NCBI GenBank assembly: GCA_951217055.1
Contig: OX578286.1
Location: 18,051,102 to 18,115,101, forward strand
Direction: 5' to 3'
Source of the DNA: Gerris lacustris
Lineage: Eukaryota; Arthropoda; Insecta; Hemiptera; Gerridae
DNA: 64,000 nt
Under the pieces are notes generated by a model. The model had not been told where the DNA came from. It searched no databases and saw nothing but the letters and a program-made list of their open reading frames with translations. A program made the position numbers and the translations under genes. Below, one piece after another: positions 1 through 11,849 of this stretch (position 1 is the first letter of the stretch; the number at the start of each line of letters is the position of its first letter).

Positions 1-110
1 GACAAAACTTTAATTTTATATTTAAAGATATAACCTAAAAATTAGGTTGACTAAGTGTATATTAAGAACAATACCCACTGACTTGCTAATCAAAAATACC
101 GGGATTACTT
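1..110. repeat. Partial dispersed repeat cut by the window edge
   Basis: Positions 1-60 are nearly identical to the reverse complement of 9906-9965 inside the hAT element. Positions 31-107 also resemble 10226-10326 in direct orientation (AACCTAA...TTAGGTTGA, then CTAATCAAAA). The core AACCTAAAAATTAGGTT is itself palindromic, which explains the double match. Likely another copy of the same hAT family or of a repeat nested in it. Confidence 0.6.
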
Positions 111-133
111 CTTACAATACAAAAATATTGTAT

Positions 134-166
134 GTGAATTACTTCTTCTGTGAAGAAGTAATTCAC
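134..166. repeat. Perfect 15 bp hairpin with 3 nt loop
   Basis: GTGAATTACTTCTTC, loop TGT, then the exact complement GAAGAAGTAATTCAC. GGGATTACTTCTTA occurs just before it (104-117) and just after it (168-181), so the hairpin sits between direct repeats of its own arm. Confidence 0.85.
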
Positions 167-167
167 G

Positions 168-899
168 GGATTACTTCTTATCATAATTATCATTATTAGT
201 TGTTATTAGGTATGTAACATAAATTGTATAGTAATTAAATTTAATTAGCTAGATATTTAGTGTTTGAAGTATAAATTAACACAAAATGCATTAATGTCAA
301 ATGTCATCATAATGTAAAAATTTAATATTGTTCTACATTAATACAAATGTAGTTGAACATGTAATTGGTGTATGAAATACTCCTCGAAAAATGTTATATT
401 CAGCAAAAAAAAGAAGTATAAAATAGTGCATATCACGAAATTAAATAAGGTTTTTCCTAATTAACATTGTAGTAACCTTGAATTTTATCTTTTTTAATAC
501 TGTTCTCAAAATCCTCATCTAATTAAAAATCCTTTCTTTTGTTTTTGTTTTTTTAAAAAAAAGGATTAAATTTGTTTTTTTATACATCCAAGGTTTTGTT
601 TCACGGTTGGAGGGTCAGGTACAAAAATAAATTCTCTTTGCACGAGATAAGATCGATTTGCCTTCACTTTGTCTCAGGTCAGGGATAAAGAGATAAGGAT
701 GAGAGGAAGGAGTGGGGGATGACCCTGGTCCGTTCCCTCTGCCCTCTACTCTACCTCACATGTTAACTATCTTGTTTCCTTCTATTTAAATAACAAAGTT
801 GTTAATTATTGTAAATAACATTTTGATTTAAATATTACTGCGTATAATATGATATAATAATATTTATATGTGTATGTGTTATTTAGTATTATATTATGG
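168..899. other. AT-rich DNA, no gene seen
   Basis: Mostly A/T; a purine-rich strand at 675-720 (AGGATGAGAGGAAGGAGTGG) is the only compositional feature. No frame with protein-like sequence. Confidence 0.6.
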
Positions 900-1030
900 T
901 TTCCGTGTCTGTCTGTCTATTCAACGCATTTTTGTGAACCAACATATCTTGAAATTTGAGTGGTAGTTTTTATTTATCGAACATAAAAAATAATATATTA
1001 ATAATTTATAAACTACATTTATATATTATT

Positions 1031-1655
1031 ACTCCCGAGCTTACCGAAGGTAACGGAAGCTATATGATCTTCCTAAAGAACGAAAATATTTTAGGTCTCC
1101 AATTTCAAAAATTCCAAGACAGAAATCCGTTTCAGACATCAGAGAACATTTTTGGTTCGGTTTCTGTCTGTCGGTCGATTTTTGCGAACCAACATATCTT
1201 ATAAACTACTCGTCCGATTTTAATGAAATTTGTATGGTAGTTCATAACTAGTCCATTGTTGGTCCCGTATAAGTTTCAAATTTCTGCGCTCATTGCTTTC
1301 TCTTCCAATTGCACACTATGTTTTTTCTTTTTTTTTTTTTTTCTTTTTCTTTGTAGTTTTAGTCCAGTTCAACAGCTTATTAGGTCATTACAGGACGAGG
1401 GTTATGCACACTATGTTGTTTTTATTAACACATATATATATTTCTTTAATGAATTTGTATGGTTTTGTATTAATGTTGCCCGTAGATTGTACCATAATAA
1501 TTTTAATCGTCTAACGTTCATTAAATTTAGCTAAATGGATACTTTTATTCGTGTAAAAAATCAAAACAATTTTGAATGATATTAAAAAGTGGGAAAGAAA
1601 ATTTAATATGTTGTAAAAAAAATGTTGTAGCTGTGCCACACTAATTGGTAGTCTC
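1031..1655 (+). repeat. Family A dispersed repeat, copy 1
   Basis: Starts with the hairpin-forming CCGAGCTTACCGAAGGTAAC and continues with a stretch ending GACAGAAATCCGTTTCAGAC, a GTCTGTCTGTC microsatellite, GAACCAACATATCTTA and CGTCCGATTTTAATGAAATT. It ends CTGTGCCACACTAATTGG. The order and both ends match copies at 4600, 8136, 11455, 39034 and others. No coding potential: the open frames inside are chance. A short extra piece of the same family (GTCTGTCTGTCTATTCAACG, then GAACCAACATATCTTGAA) lies at 900-955. Confidence 0.8.
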
Positions 1656-2285
1656 TTTTCTAACATGCACGTATCCCACTTAATTATTTACGTTGCTTAT
1701 TAGATATTCAAAGTGATGAATAACTATTCCTTAGCAATTCCTGTACTGTATTAAATTGGTTAATAGTTTTAAGTGGATTGCCCACGGTGACTTCATGTTA
1801 TCCATCACTATATTATGTTGTTTTAAAAGAAGTTTGGCACACCGAAGTTAATTGCTAGCTGTTATGTCATTAATTATTTTTAATTATGTTCATTAAAATT
1901 AATGAGTTGTTTTATGGTTTGTTTCAGGTAAGTGGCTTAATTCAATAACTCGGAGATATTTTGTGCTGTTAATGGGTAATGTAATATTTTTGTATTCTAT
2001 TAAGAATTGAGAGTTTTGTAAATAACTCCTAGCTCGGTAACTGGTAATATATACTTTTTGTAAACTGCATTCACAGTGTTAGTTTAATATAGTCTTTATA
2101 CACTAACACAAGGTAAAATATTTGTTATGTCTTATATAAAATATCGTATATATTCACACAAACTTTAGCCTAATCGCGAGGTTCATGCTAGGAGTTAGTG
2201 GCTGTACCATAGAGCTAATATATTTAATAACCATGTAGGCCAAAAAGTCATTAGATGAAATACCTTATAGTTTATTATTTTATTA
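1656..2285. other. AT-rich DNA with a small shared phrase
   Basis: TTTCAGGTAAGTGGCTTAAT at 1922 resembles TTTCAGGTGAGTGGCTTACC at 35753, each followed by a GGAGATATTTT / AAAGATATATA phrase: a short dispersed repeat, or a coincidentally splice-like string. Otherwise nothing seen. Confidence 0.5.
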
Positions 2286-2287
2286 TA

Positions 2288-2829
2288 GTCCAGGAGATAG
2301 CGTGCAAAACAGTGTCTAACTAACATCAAGCTGGAATTTTGTGTATAAGTAAAGCTTTTGGTGCCTTTTAAGAATATATGGTCGGCTAAGTTCGTCTGCG
2401 GGACATAGCTTGGCAGTAGGCATTTGAAAGAAACAAACTAGTGGCGAGCGGCCGTATCCCCCCTTTTTGGTGGACAATGTGATTTTCATGATCCTGAGTA
2501 CGAAATTAGTTAGTAGACCAAAAATCAAGTTGATGGTAGTTTGTTACTTAATATGTGACCTCTTTGATTTGGAGTAATATTTGACTAACTAACCTATTAA
2601 GTGACAGACTACCATCATCTTGATTATTGGTCTACTAACTAAATTCGTACTCAGGATCATTAAAATCACATTGTCAACCATAATGTGTGGGACATGGGCG
2701 CTCTCCACCGGTTTGTTTCATTCGAATGATCGACCACATCACACGTCTTAAAAGACACCAAAAGATTTACTTATACACAATTCTAGCTTGACGCTAGTCA
2801 GACACATTTTTGCTCGCTTTCTCCTGGAC
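2288..2829. mobile_element. Palindromic (foldback) element, 542 bp, TA flanks
   Basis: Nearly the whole element is one inverted repeat. The left arm starts GTCCAGGAGATAGCGTGC and the right arm ends GCTCGCTTTCTCCTGGAC, with arms of about 260 bp and a loop of about 40 bp around 2550-2590. TA lies on both sides (2286-2287 and 2830-2831), consistent with a Tc1/mariner-type foldback MITE. It encodes no transposase. The open frame on the minus strand here is a palindrome artefact. Confidence 0.8.
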
Positions 2830-2831
2830 TA

Positions 2832-4599
2832 TCATGGACTATTAGTTCTATTATTGGGATGGGCTAATCTATATTTTTCTGTCTTCTTCGTTCTTTCTAA
2901 AAGAGATATGGGCCAGCTGGTCTTAATAAAACCGGACTAAATTTCCTTCCTCGGTCTCATTATCTTTCTGTGAGATATTGCGCTGTCAGACTAAATTTAT
3001 ATCGGCAATATCTATCCCTGTACTTTGCGTTGGGGTAACTTACGATCTATCTAACTGCCAAATTTCATTGAAATCGGTCAATCCGTACTTAATTTATGCT
3101 CCACCAAAGAGACAAAGAAACAGACGTATTTTAACTTAATCTTCATAAATCGACGTAAAACTGCAAAATACTAGTCTAATCTAAGAAATGTATTAACAAA
3201 AGTACGATTTTATGTATATGTATTTAGGTATATGTGTATGTAAACAGTTGTTTGTACTTTACACTAAGTTCAAAGAAATGGAAAGGGCCCTGTTTGAGAA
3301 AAAAAGACAAATGTTCAGTAAGGGTGCCTAAAAATACCTTACATGGGATGCTTGATTTAGAGTATATTCAGCAAAAAGGGAGGGGGGGGGGGCGTTAGGG
3401 ACTTGGGTCAAAAAACTGTTTACTTTGAGTACTTCACCGGACTTAGGACCAGGTTAGATCTTTAAGTTTACTTACTTCAAAAACATGAATCACTGAACCT
3501 AAAGGCGTTTTTTTTTAGCCCTTTTCCCAACTAAAAGGGTGAATCCGTCCTGAAAAATATCTCGAGTGTGGTAGATATAGCTTTACACAGTGTCAGAGGA
3601 GAACTAAAAGGGCATTTTAAGAGGGAGTTCTCTTAAGGGCGTAAGGCAAAACTGTCAGATGGTTTTTTCCCCCCTTTTGCATCAGAACTAAGCTCCTGAC
3701 GTTTGAGATACTCCCAAAAAGCGTAGCTCTGGTGATTTTTTTTTTTTTTTCGACGGTAGGTATGGAAAGGTTTTTTTAAGGGGGGAGACAAAACAGAATA
3801 AAATATATAGTATATAGAGTTTTAGCGTTAAGATGGAGTAAAAAGAAAAAGGGGAGTCAACTGTTGCGGAACTAACTTGTGAGAAACATAGGGGTAAAAG
3901 GAATAAGAAATAAAAGAATAGATTTTGAAAATAATGAATAGTGGAAAGCAAAAATAGAACTTCTTTTAAATAATAATTCTCTTTTAGATGTTATGTTATT
4001 TCGTTTCGAATCAAGTCTTCTGTAGAAAACTATTTATACTGAGAGAAATTCAAAGAGTTTATTTTGATCATTTTATATTTTGAAACACAATGGCGTATCT
4101 ATACTCGTATATAAAGGGTGTATCAATTTCAGAAGACCATATTCAAAGGGGAGTTTCTATAGGTCATTTGGAGCAATAAAGTTCATAAAAGCTATACCTC
4201 AACAGTTCGATTCTCAACAGTATATAGGAGCAATAAGCAAAAATAGAGTGTGTTAAAATTAATTTATCTTTACCCCTAAAAATTTACAATAAATAAGAAA
4301 AATGTTAATGTAGGAACAATAAATATGTAATCTTAAGAAAGATCAGGAAGTTTCTTATAAAATGATGAATGTTCTAGTTGACGTTTTGACTATTTAGTGT
4401 GATCCAGAGCTGTTTGTCAACAGAAAATAAATTTAATTTTTTTTTTAATAATTATTTTTAGCCTAAATAACGCTGTGATCCTATTGAGAGAAGGCGTACC
4501 AAGTCTAGATAAGTTGGCCCTATAATAATGATTTATTTTCAAATTAGATAAAAAGTTAGTACAAAAAGTTTCAAGTTATTTTTTTTATTTATTTATTTT
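2832..4599. other. Intergenic/intronic DNA, homopolymer-rich
   Basis: A G run at 3381-3392, a T run at 3736-3750 and A/T-rich remainder. AATTTCATTGAAATCGGTCA (3060) is a fragment of the common arthropod repeat phrase. No gene. Confidence 0.5.
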
Positions 4600-5146
4600 G
4601 CTTCCGAGCTTACCGAAGGTAACGGAAGCATTGTGTTCACTTTTGAAAACGAAAAACTTTTATGCCTCCGATTTTAAAAATTCCAAGACAGAAATCCGTT
4701 TCAGACATCAGGGAACATTTTTGGTCTCGTGTCTGTCTGTCTGTCGGTCTGTGTCCGCGAATTATGAAACGTGCGACGATAACTTGAGTAAATGTCGACC
4801 GATTTTGATGAAATTTGGTAGACATGTTCATTTTACCAATACCCAGGACGAGTTCGTTGGACAACGTTATCCGTCCAAGCGTTCACGAGCAACTCTCGCG
4901 TAAATGTGAACTTAATATTTAAAATTGGAATTTTAGGTCGGGGAAAAAATCTAACTTCATCTATTCAATGAGACAAACATTTTTTTCAAATACAATTTTT
5001 TAGTAAAACCAACAGCCGTTATGAAGTGTTAAAGATCGCTAAAACTATTAATAGTTTTTACACAATAAACAATAATTTTAATGTTAATATAACAATAAAG
5101 TACATGATATGATGCGAGGAAGCTATGTGCCACACTAATTGGCAGT
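4600..5146 (+). repeat. Family A copy 2 with a family B core
   Basis: The first 160 bp are family A (hairpin GCTTCCGAGCTTACCGAAGG, then ATCCGTTTCAGACATCAGGG and the GTCTGTCTGTC tract). From about 4755 the sequence instead follows family B (GACGATAACTTGAGTAAATG, CGAGTTCGTTGGACAACG, CCGTCCAAGCGTTC). The last 45 bp return to the family A end (GAAGCTATGTGCCACACTAA). So this copy is a chimera of two families sharing a microsatellite junction. Confidence 0.75.
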
Positions 5147-5839
5147 CTATTTTTTTATATATTTTTTTTATAGGTATTAAAATAATAATTGTTGAGGGCC
5201 CTATATAAGTAAGTGTTAATCACCTAAAGATAGGTGCCCCGCCATGTTACACTTTATTTAAAAAACTATTATTTATTTCTTGACAATATAATTTTTTTTA
5301 TTTCTGAAGATTAAGATTTTTCCCAAATATTAATAATGTTAATAATATTATTATGATTTATGTATGATTATTAATATTACTCACTATTTTTAACTTTATT
5401 ATTTTTCTTTATTTATTCATTCTTTATATTTTATTTTGATTAAACCGATAACAATATATTTTATTTATTAGCTTTAAAATTATAACAAAATCTTCAAACT
5501 CTTAATGGGGTGAACAAAACATTGTTGTAAATGAAACTATATAATGTTTTTAGCTGGTTTAGGGCTTAATAGTGATCATTTACATATTCTTTCATAAATT
5601 CATCACTAATAACACCTTCGCCAGAGCTGCAAGCAGGGCAGTTTTTCTTTTCCAGCAATGATCTATTCGCCCACTTAAAGTTGGAAAATTTTTAAGTATT
5701 TGATATCGTTTTAAAGCTTATTAATAGGCTTATTGATAGCGCATTCTTATCTTAACTTTGTACCAATTTCTCTCAATAAGATCATAGCGATATTTGGACT
5801 CAAATTTTTGATTTAAAAAAATCTATTTATTTTGTTTTC

Positions 5840-6125
5840 AAACCGCTCTTAATAGTCAAAAAGTCAACCAGAACATTCATGACAACGATTGAAACAAGTA
5901 TGTAAAATTTGTCCCTTACACAAGCAGACATTTTTTTTGTGAGGTTAAGCGATACATGTGTAATATAATAATATTTAAGGTGGTTGAAATTCTTATTAGG
6001 GTGCAATTATAGAGGTTAATCTAGGAAGGTGAGTTTGGAACAAAAACCCCCACTCCACTACCCTCTTCCACTTATCTTCATCCACGACAGTCATCATTAT
6101 CTATTTTCTTAATATTCAATATTCA
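5840..6125 (+). repeat. Family B fragment
   Basis: GATTGAAACAAGTATGTAAA, GTGGTTGAAATTCTTATTAG, CCCCCACTCCACTACCCTCT and CCACTTATCTTCATCCACGA match the 3' half of family B (37195-37440). Both termini are missing. Confidence 0.65.
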
Positions 6126-6139
6126 CCCAATGGAACAGT

Positions 6140-6415
6140 GATTTCAAAACGTTTTGAGTTCAAGGTCACAACAGCAATCTTTGGTTTCGTATTGAAACTG
6201 TTTTGAACAAAAATAGCATGGGAACGGGTATTGAATTAAAAACAGAATTGAGACATGCGCAGTAGGTATGATGAACAGACATATTGAGAACCTGACTTAA
6301 CTATAACTAGTCTGGGAGTTTATAGTTTTCAAAATTTTTGTGGAAACTGTTTTGGAAACTCCTCATGGAAACACTTTTGGTTTGAAACCAAAACAGTTTT
6401 CAAAACGGTTTTAAT
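6140..6415. repeat. Possible foldback element, AAACTGTTTTG-rich
   Basis: TTTCAAAACGTTTTGAGTTC on the left and ACAGTTTTCAAAACGGTTTT on the right. GAAACTGTTTTG recurs in both directions between them. Ends are not defined and no target duplication was found. Confidence 0.35.
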
Positions 6416-7065
6416 AATTCATTAAACGTAGTAATTGATAGAGCCCTCGATTCTTAGTACAGATCAATTTAAAAGGATAGAGAAGTTAAATTTTGTTTTT
6501 AAAGTTTAAATGTAGCCTTCTACGGCCATAGTCTAATAATTATACTTGTTTTTCCTCTTTTCAATTAGGCCTGAAATATATTTCTGATTTAAGCATTAAT
6601 TATTGGATGAAATTAATTATTGAGCATGAAAATTGGTTGAAAATACCGCTGATTCTAACTGTAGGAGGCTAAAGAGGGTTCACAAGTTATGACAAAGTTG
6701 CCTACTTGGTTTCAGTAATCCTTCCTCACCCCTTTTGCCTCATCCCTCGTGCCCCAAATACTAAATCCTCAATTTCAGAGTAGGTTTACCCCAGACCTCT
6801 ATCTCCTTCTGAACAGTTTAAGGGGGGTCGCTTTTGGTCTTACTTGATACAGATCCATCCTCTACCCCAAAATCCCCTTCTGTTTGAGATGGAAGGGGTC
6901 TTCATATCATCCACTTTCTTAGAGACTAAAGACCCCTATTCATAGGGGTGAAGAGTACACTTTTTGTTTTAACCCCTATGCCTTAAACCTATACTTTTTT
7001 GACCCTTAAATTAGTATTTTAAGGGACGAAAGAAGGAAAGAGGGCTATTAAAGTTTTTAGTTAAT

Positions 7066-7640
7066 TTTCAAAGAAAATTAAGCTATTACAAAGGCTTCAA
7101 AATTTTAGTAATGCGGATTTTTGAAACTTCTCCATGGAAATTCGTTTTAGACCATTCTTAATCAATTCCTGAAATTTAACATTTTTATTTATGTTTTTAT
7201 GTATGTATATATCTATGTGTCACTCCAGACGAAAACTCACACGATGATGCACTTAAAAAATCCAAACAAATTTTAAAATGTCCAAAATATCAAAAGAAAG
7301 GATGAGTTCGTTGGCCAGAATTTTTGGAGTTCATTTAAGGGTAACATTTTGACAATTTAGGGTCAAAAATAGCAGAAAAACGTGTTTTTTCCATTTTACC
7401 CCCCTCTTAAATGAAAATATGACACAAGTATACATAACAACAATTACTGTATTCTTAAAGAGCTTTCCAACGACATGCATCTTGAAGGGTATATACTATT
7501 TTGACTTTTGTACCCTCCAACCCCCATTTTTTTTTCACCCATCCAAATTCTAAACCAACATTTTCCTATATTATCATAAGCCAGTATACGCAGATTTCTT
7601 TGAAAATTCGCTCATTAATTCATGGTGCATGACTGGTCTT
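7066..7640 (+). repeat. Family C dispersed repeat, copy 1
   Basis: It aligns over about 570 bp to the reverse complement of 43440-44045. Shared phrases are GATGAGTTCGTTGGCCAGAA, TTTTTGGAGTTCATTT, AAAGAGCTTTCCAACGACAT, GCATCTTGAAGGGTATATAC, and the end CATGGTGCATGACTGGTC. No coding frame. Confidence 0.75.
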
Positions 7641-8135
7641 TTTTAAAAATAAATAAAACACTTTTGATTACTTAAGTGGCTAATTTTGATTACTTTTACT
7701 TTTGAGGGCGTTTTCACTTAACAGAAGGTACTCTGGATTCCCTTTCTCCATGCTCTGCGATCCTGCAAAGACTTTGATAATTTGATAATTGTTTAATTAG
7801 CTAATTAAACTAAATAAGAATATTAAGAAGTGTTTGCGCTTAATAATAAGCAGAATATTCATAGCGGAAGAAAACAAACACGTAATTCATGTATACAATG
7901 CGGGTTTAGCTAAACAACTAATCTGCAGGGACTTATATTGCATGTGGATGTATCATCTACATTCTACACATTATATGCTTTTATTAATTTATTGATGAAT
8001 TATAAAAAGCGTAAGGTAATCGTTTGCATTCCACTCAACTGGCCCAGAAGATTTAAATTTTCCTTAAAATCCTATAGGCACTGTTTTAATTTGATTTTTT
8101 TAAAGAAAAAGAAATTCACGACCCTAAGTTGATAG

Positions 8136-8798
8136 AGTTCTGAAGAGCGAAACATTTTTATGTCTCGGATTTTCAAAATTCCAAGACAGTAATCCGTTTC
8201 AGACATCAGGGAACATTTTTTGTTCCGTGTCTGTCTGTTGCTCAGTTAAATTGCTCAGTTAAATTCTGTTAAATTGAAATTTAAAAATTATTTTCATGAG
8301 CCCATTCAACCTATCAATTTTAACAAAAAATACTACAAAATAACATCTTAATTTAAAATCTTATAAACATTAAATCATATCCTAAAAACTACTTATCCGA
8401 TTTTATTTAAATTTAGATGGTAGGTCATATAATTAGCCTATTGTTGGTCCCAAATAAGTTTCAGCCTTATGCGCCCATTTGTTTCTCTTATACATGCGCA
8501 CAAACATGCATTTATTTACACCTATATCTTCAAAAGTACTCTTTTGATTTTTATGGAATTTATTAGATGGTTTGTAAAAAGTTGTCCTCAGATAGCTCCA
8601 GTTAAATTTCATCTGTCTGCGCTCTTCAAATGTTGCTAAATGAATACTTTAATTTTTGTCAAAAATTAAAAAAAGACAAATTTAAAAAAAACGGGGGAAA
8701 ATTAAATAAATTCGACAAAAATGGGTTGTAAAAGATTAAATCATTAAAAAATACGAAATAGGCTGTGAGGAAGCTATGTGCCTCACTAATTGGCCGAC
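8136..8798 (+). repeat. Family A copy 3, 5' hairpin missing
   Basis: Begins within the family at GAAGAGCGAAACATTTTTAT, runs through ATCCGTTTCAGACATCAGGG and a short GTCTGTCTG tract, repeats TTGCTCAGTTAAAT, and ends GAAGCTATGTGCCTCACTAA. The hairpin present in other copies is absent. Confidence 0.75.
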
Positions 8799-8997
8799 AA
8801 TTTTTGGTTCTTTCACATTACCAAAACAATTATAGTTTTGCCAGAAATGTGTGGACAAAAACATAAATACCAAATATGCATTGGTCCAAGTCCATATCCA
8901 AGTCCTAATATCCATTGGTACAAGTGGTTAAACATTTAAAAGTTTTTCAAACTTATCTTTGAAATGACGCAAAATCCTTTAAATTAATGCCTTTTTT

Positions 8998-9000
<3 letters not shown>

Positions 9001-9038
<38 letters not shown>
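9001..9038. repeat. (AT)n microsatellite
   Basis: Unbroken alternating A and T of about 38 bp. Confidence 0.95.
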
Positions 9039-9041
<3 letters not shown>

Positions 9042-9575
9042 TTAGGTGGTTTTTAACAAGACCAAAATTTTCTCTTGAAAAATAAAGTTGAAGAAAAAAA
9101 AAAAATAAAAATAAGGAAACAAAATTTTCCTTTTAAAGGGTCTTTTGAAAAGGGTTTTAAGACTAATAGAGAGTCAATGAAATTATAAGGGATGAAAAAC
9201 CAGGGGTTGAAGTTCGTAGTGTCTTTGATGCTTAGAGGATTATGTAGAGAAGGGTTGTCTTTTTACTGATTCTTCAAAGGAAATTCAATAAGACCACAGT
9301 AAGATGTTTCTTTAAGGATTCAAATTTACTAAATTGAAGAATAAAAATAAGGAAAAATGGTTAACGATTAAATAAATTTAGTTCTTTTAATTCTAATTAA
9401 ATTATTAGAGCGTCTTTCTGTAATCTATACGGTAGGAGTACGATTAGAGTTAACTGTGACTGCTCAAGTGCTCAGGTTGGGCAACCTATGTTAGAGAAAT
9501 AAGCCGCTTAAGCGGTTATCCTGAGGCCTATGTTCCTCCGCTAGTTATATTTTTGTTTGTCTAGTTGGCTTCACC

Positions 9576-9583
9576 TTCTAGAT
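9576..9583. repeat. Left target site duplication of hAT element
   Basis: TTCTAGAT, identical to 10642-10649. Confidence 0.85.
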
Positions 9584-10641
9584 CAAAGGTCTCCAAACTT
9601 TTTAGCCTAAGGGCCACACTTAGGAACTAAGTCCCAAGACCTAGCTCATCATACCAAGTTACCGTAGTTTTGAATTACGGGCAAATTTTGGAATTGGGAC
9701 TAGTCGGTTCCATGGCTTTAGGGCGGGGGGATGAACGCCGCTACTTTCGGTTATTTTATAATGATTCAGCGAGTTTATTGAAGAGATTCGATAAATTATT
9801 TACACTGCAGTACATGGCAGTGTTAGCTTAGCTGCGGATAAGTTCTACTCAGATTTTTTGAGTTTCGAGCTATAGTCGAAATTTTCTGTCCAACAATTGA
9901 CTGAATATACACTTAGTCAACCTAATTTTTAGGTTATATCTTTATGTATAAAATTAAAGTGTTGTCTGTACATTGGTCAGAATTGAAAAATTTTTGGATA
10001 CTTTTTCATTTTATACATTCTGAAAACCGAATCCGGCCTTAACTTTTTTCGTGTATGTGTGGATGTCTGTCGCCTCAGTCAAACTTTATAGGCGCAAAAC
10101 TGGCTTAGCGGAATCGATTAATTTTTTCCAGAGGTGAGCGCAAACATGTTGCGCAATTTGTAGGCTTGGTTTCATCGAAAAATGTTAAGTAGAACCAAAG
10201 TTATTAACAATTGAATAAAAATAATAACCTAAACAAATTAGGTTGACAGTGAAGGAGATTATAATTTACCGTTTCTGTTGACCCGCCATAACCAAAACCC
10301 ACAGACTCGCTAATCAAAATGTTTGGGTACTTGTAGACCACCTAAAGACTCGCGGTTATTTGCGTTTGGTCGGAAATTGGCCCAACCCGACTGGAAAAGT
10401 CCGAAATGTTTAAAATAATAGAAGTCGTATCGAAAACAGATAACTGATTTTTCTGAGCGGTAACTGATTTACAAAGATCCTACAACTTTGGTTAGAGGTG
10501 GCTAGAGATAGATGTTAAAAACATCTGATTATTATTTTGTATGATTTTACTAAGGTTATAAATTTTACTGTGTAGGTAATCAAAATAATCTATGGCGGAC
10601 CGGATTAGTGGAGCTCGCGGACCGGTAATTGGAGACCCCTG
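9584..10641. mobile_element. Complete non-autonomous hAT element, 1058 bp
   Basis: The left end reads CAAAGGTCTCCAAACTTTTT followed by a GGGCCACAC block. The right end, reversed, reads CAGGGGTCTCCAATTACCGG followed by GTCCGCGAGC. These are classic hAT termini. The 8 bp TTCTAGAT occurs directly on both sides (9576-9583 and 10642-10649), the target duplication length expected for hAT. No transposase is encoded. Inside, 9906-9965 is an inverted relative of the segment starting near 10222, so the core has its own inverted arrangement, and both resemble window positions 1-107. Confidence 0.85.
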
Positions 10642-10649
10642 TTCTAGAT
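10642..10649. repeat. Right target site duplication of hAT element
   Basis: TTCTAGAT, identical to 9576-9583. Confidence 0.85.
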
Positions 10650-11454
10650 AACAAAATTCTAAGCTCTCATTGGTCTTTCCTTTTTTGCTTTGATTTTCCC
10701 AACTGCCAGAATTAACTCTAATTGTAATCCTACTATAGAATTGAAGCAAATATATTGTATTTAACTGGTTTTATATATTTATGTTATTAGAAATACTATA
10801 TCAATACTAATAATAGCTTGTTTGTTTTAATTTTAACTTAGTGTGAGTATTATGCAGAATTATTAGCTAAAAAAAAAATGGATGAGCCATTAGCAATTGC
10901 TTTTAGTAGAGAAGGTATTGTGGGTAACCATATTACAGAAACTATATTTTGGCTCACCAGTATATTCGATCTTGAACCAAATATATACTTCAAAGCAATA
11001 TATATTTTTTATTATAACTTCATTTAGAAAGAGAAACAGAAACATTAATTTCCTCAATAATAACAAAAAAAAAAACAATCCCAATTTAATTCTTCTTTTA
11101 CGAGGAAAAATTGTTTTTAAAACTCTGTGAGTTAAGTTGATACAATAAAATAAAGATAAGAAAAATAAAATCAAAAAATCAAAAAATCAAAAAGTAAAGG
11201 AAACAAAAATAATGTTATGAAACATTTTCACGACAAATTTAAGGTATATGAGAAAAGAGAGATCTAGCGATAAAAGTACTCGGAATACTTTTAGAACAGG
11301 GAAAGTATAGTTTAGTAGAAAAGTAAAAGGTAATATTGGTGGGAAAGTTTTTCCTTTATATACAGCCCCCTTGGGAAAGGGGTTAGAAATTTTCACGGGA
11401 AAACGATTTTATCTTAAATAAATAATTGTATAAAATAAATTTTTAAAAAAATGT
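10650..11454. other. AT-rich DNA, no gene seen
   Basis: Contains A-rich and TCAAAAAATCAAAAAATCAA runs near 11170. Several open frames on both strands overlap each other and have no protein-like features. Confidence 0.5.
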
Positions 11455-11846
11455 TAACAAAATAACATCTTAAAATCTACTCGTCCGATTTGAATGACAT
11501 TAATAGGTCATAATTAGCCCATTGTTGGTCCCATATAAATTTCAACCTTTTGCGCCCATTTTTTTCTCTTCCATATGCGTACAAACATACATTTATTTAC
11601 ACCTTTATCTTCAAAAGTACTCATCTAATTTGTATGAAATTTAGGTTGTTTGTTAAAAGTACCCCGCAGATAGCACCATATTAATTTCAACTGTCTGCAC
11701 TCAACTTTGATAAAAAAAATCAAAACAATTTTGACCTATTAAAAAAAAAGTGGAAATAATTTAATAAATAAGACCATATTGGCTTGTGTAAGCATTAAAT
11801 CCATAAAGTATGTGATATGATGCAAAGAAGCTATGTGCCACACTAC
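11455..11846 (+). repeat. Family A copy 4, 5' truncated
   Basis: Starts at AACATCTTAAAATCTACTCG and keeps CCCATTGTTGGTCCCATATA and the end GAAGCTATGTGCCACACTAC. The hairpin and GTCT tract are missing. Confidence 0.75.
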
Positions 11847-11849
11847 TTT

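Noticed and set aside
1922..1945. TTTCAGGTAAGT as a splice junction pair
   Set aside because: Acceptor and donor would enclose no exon; the same phrase recurs at 35753 within a shared repeat.
2316..2528. 70-codon minus-strand frame
   Set aside because: Inside the arm of a palindromic element; no protein features.
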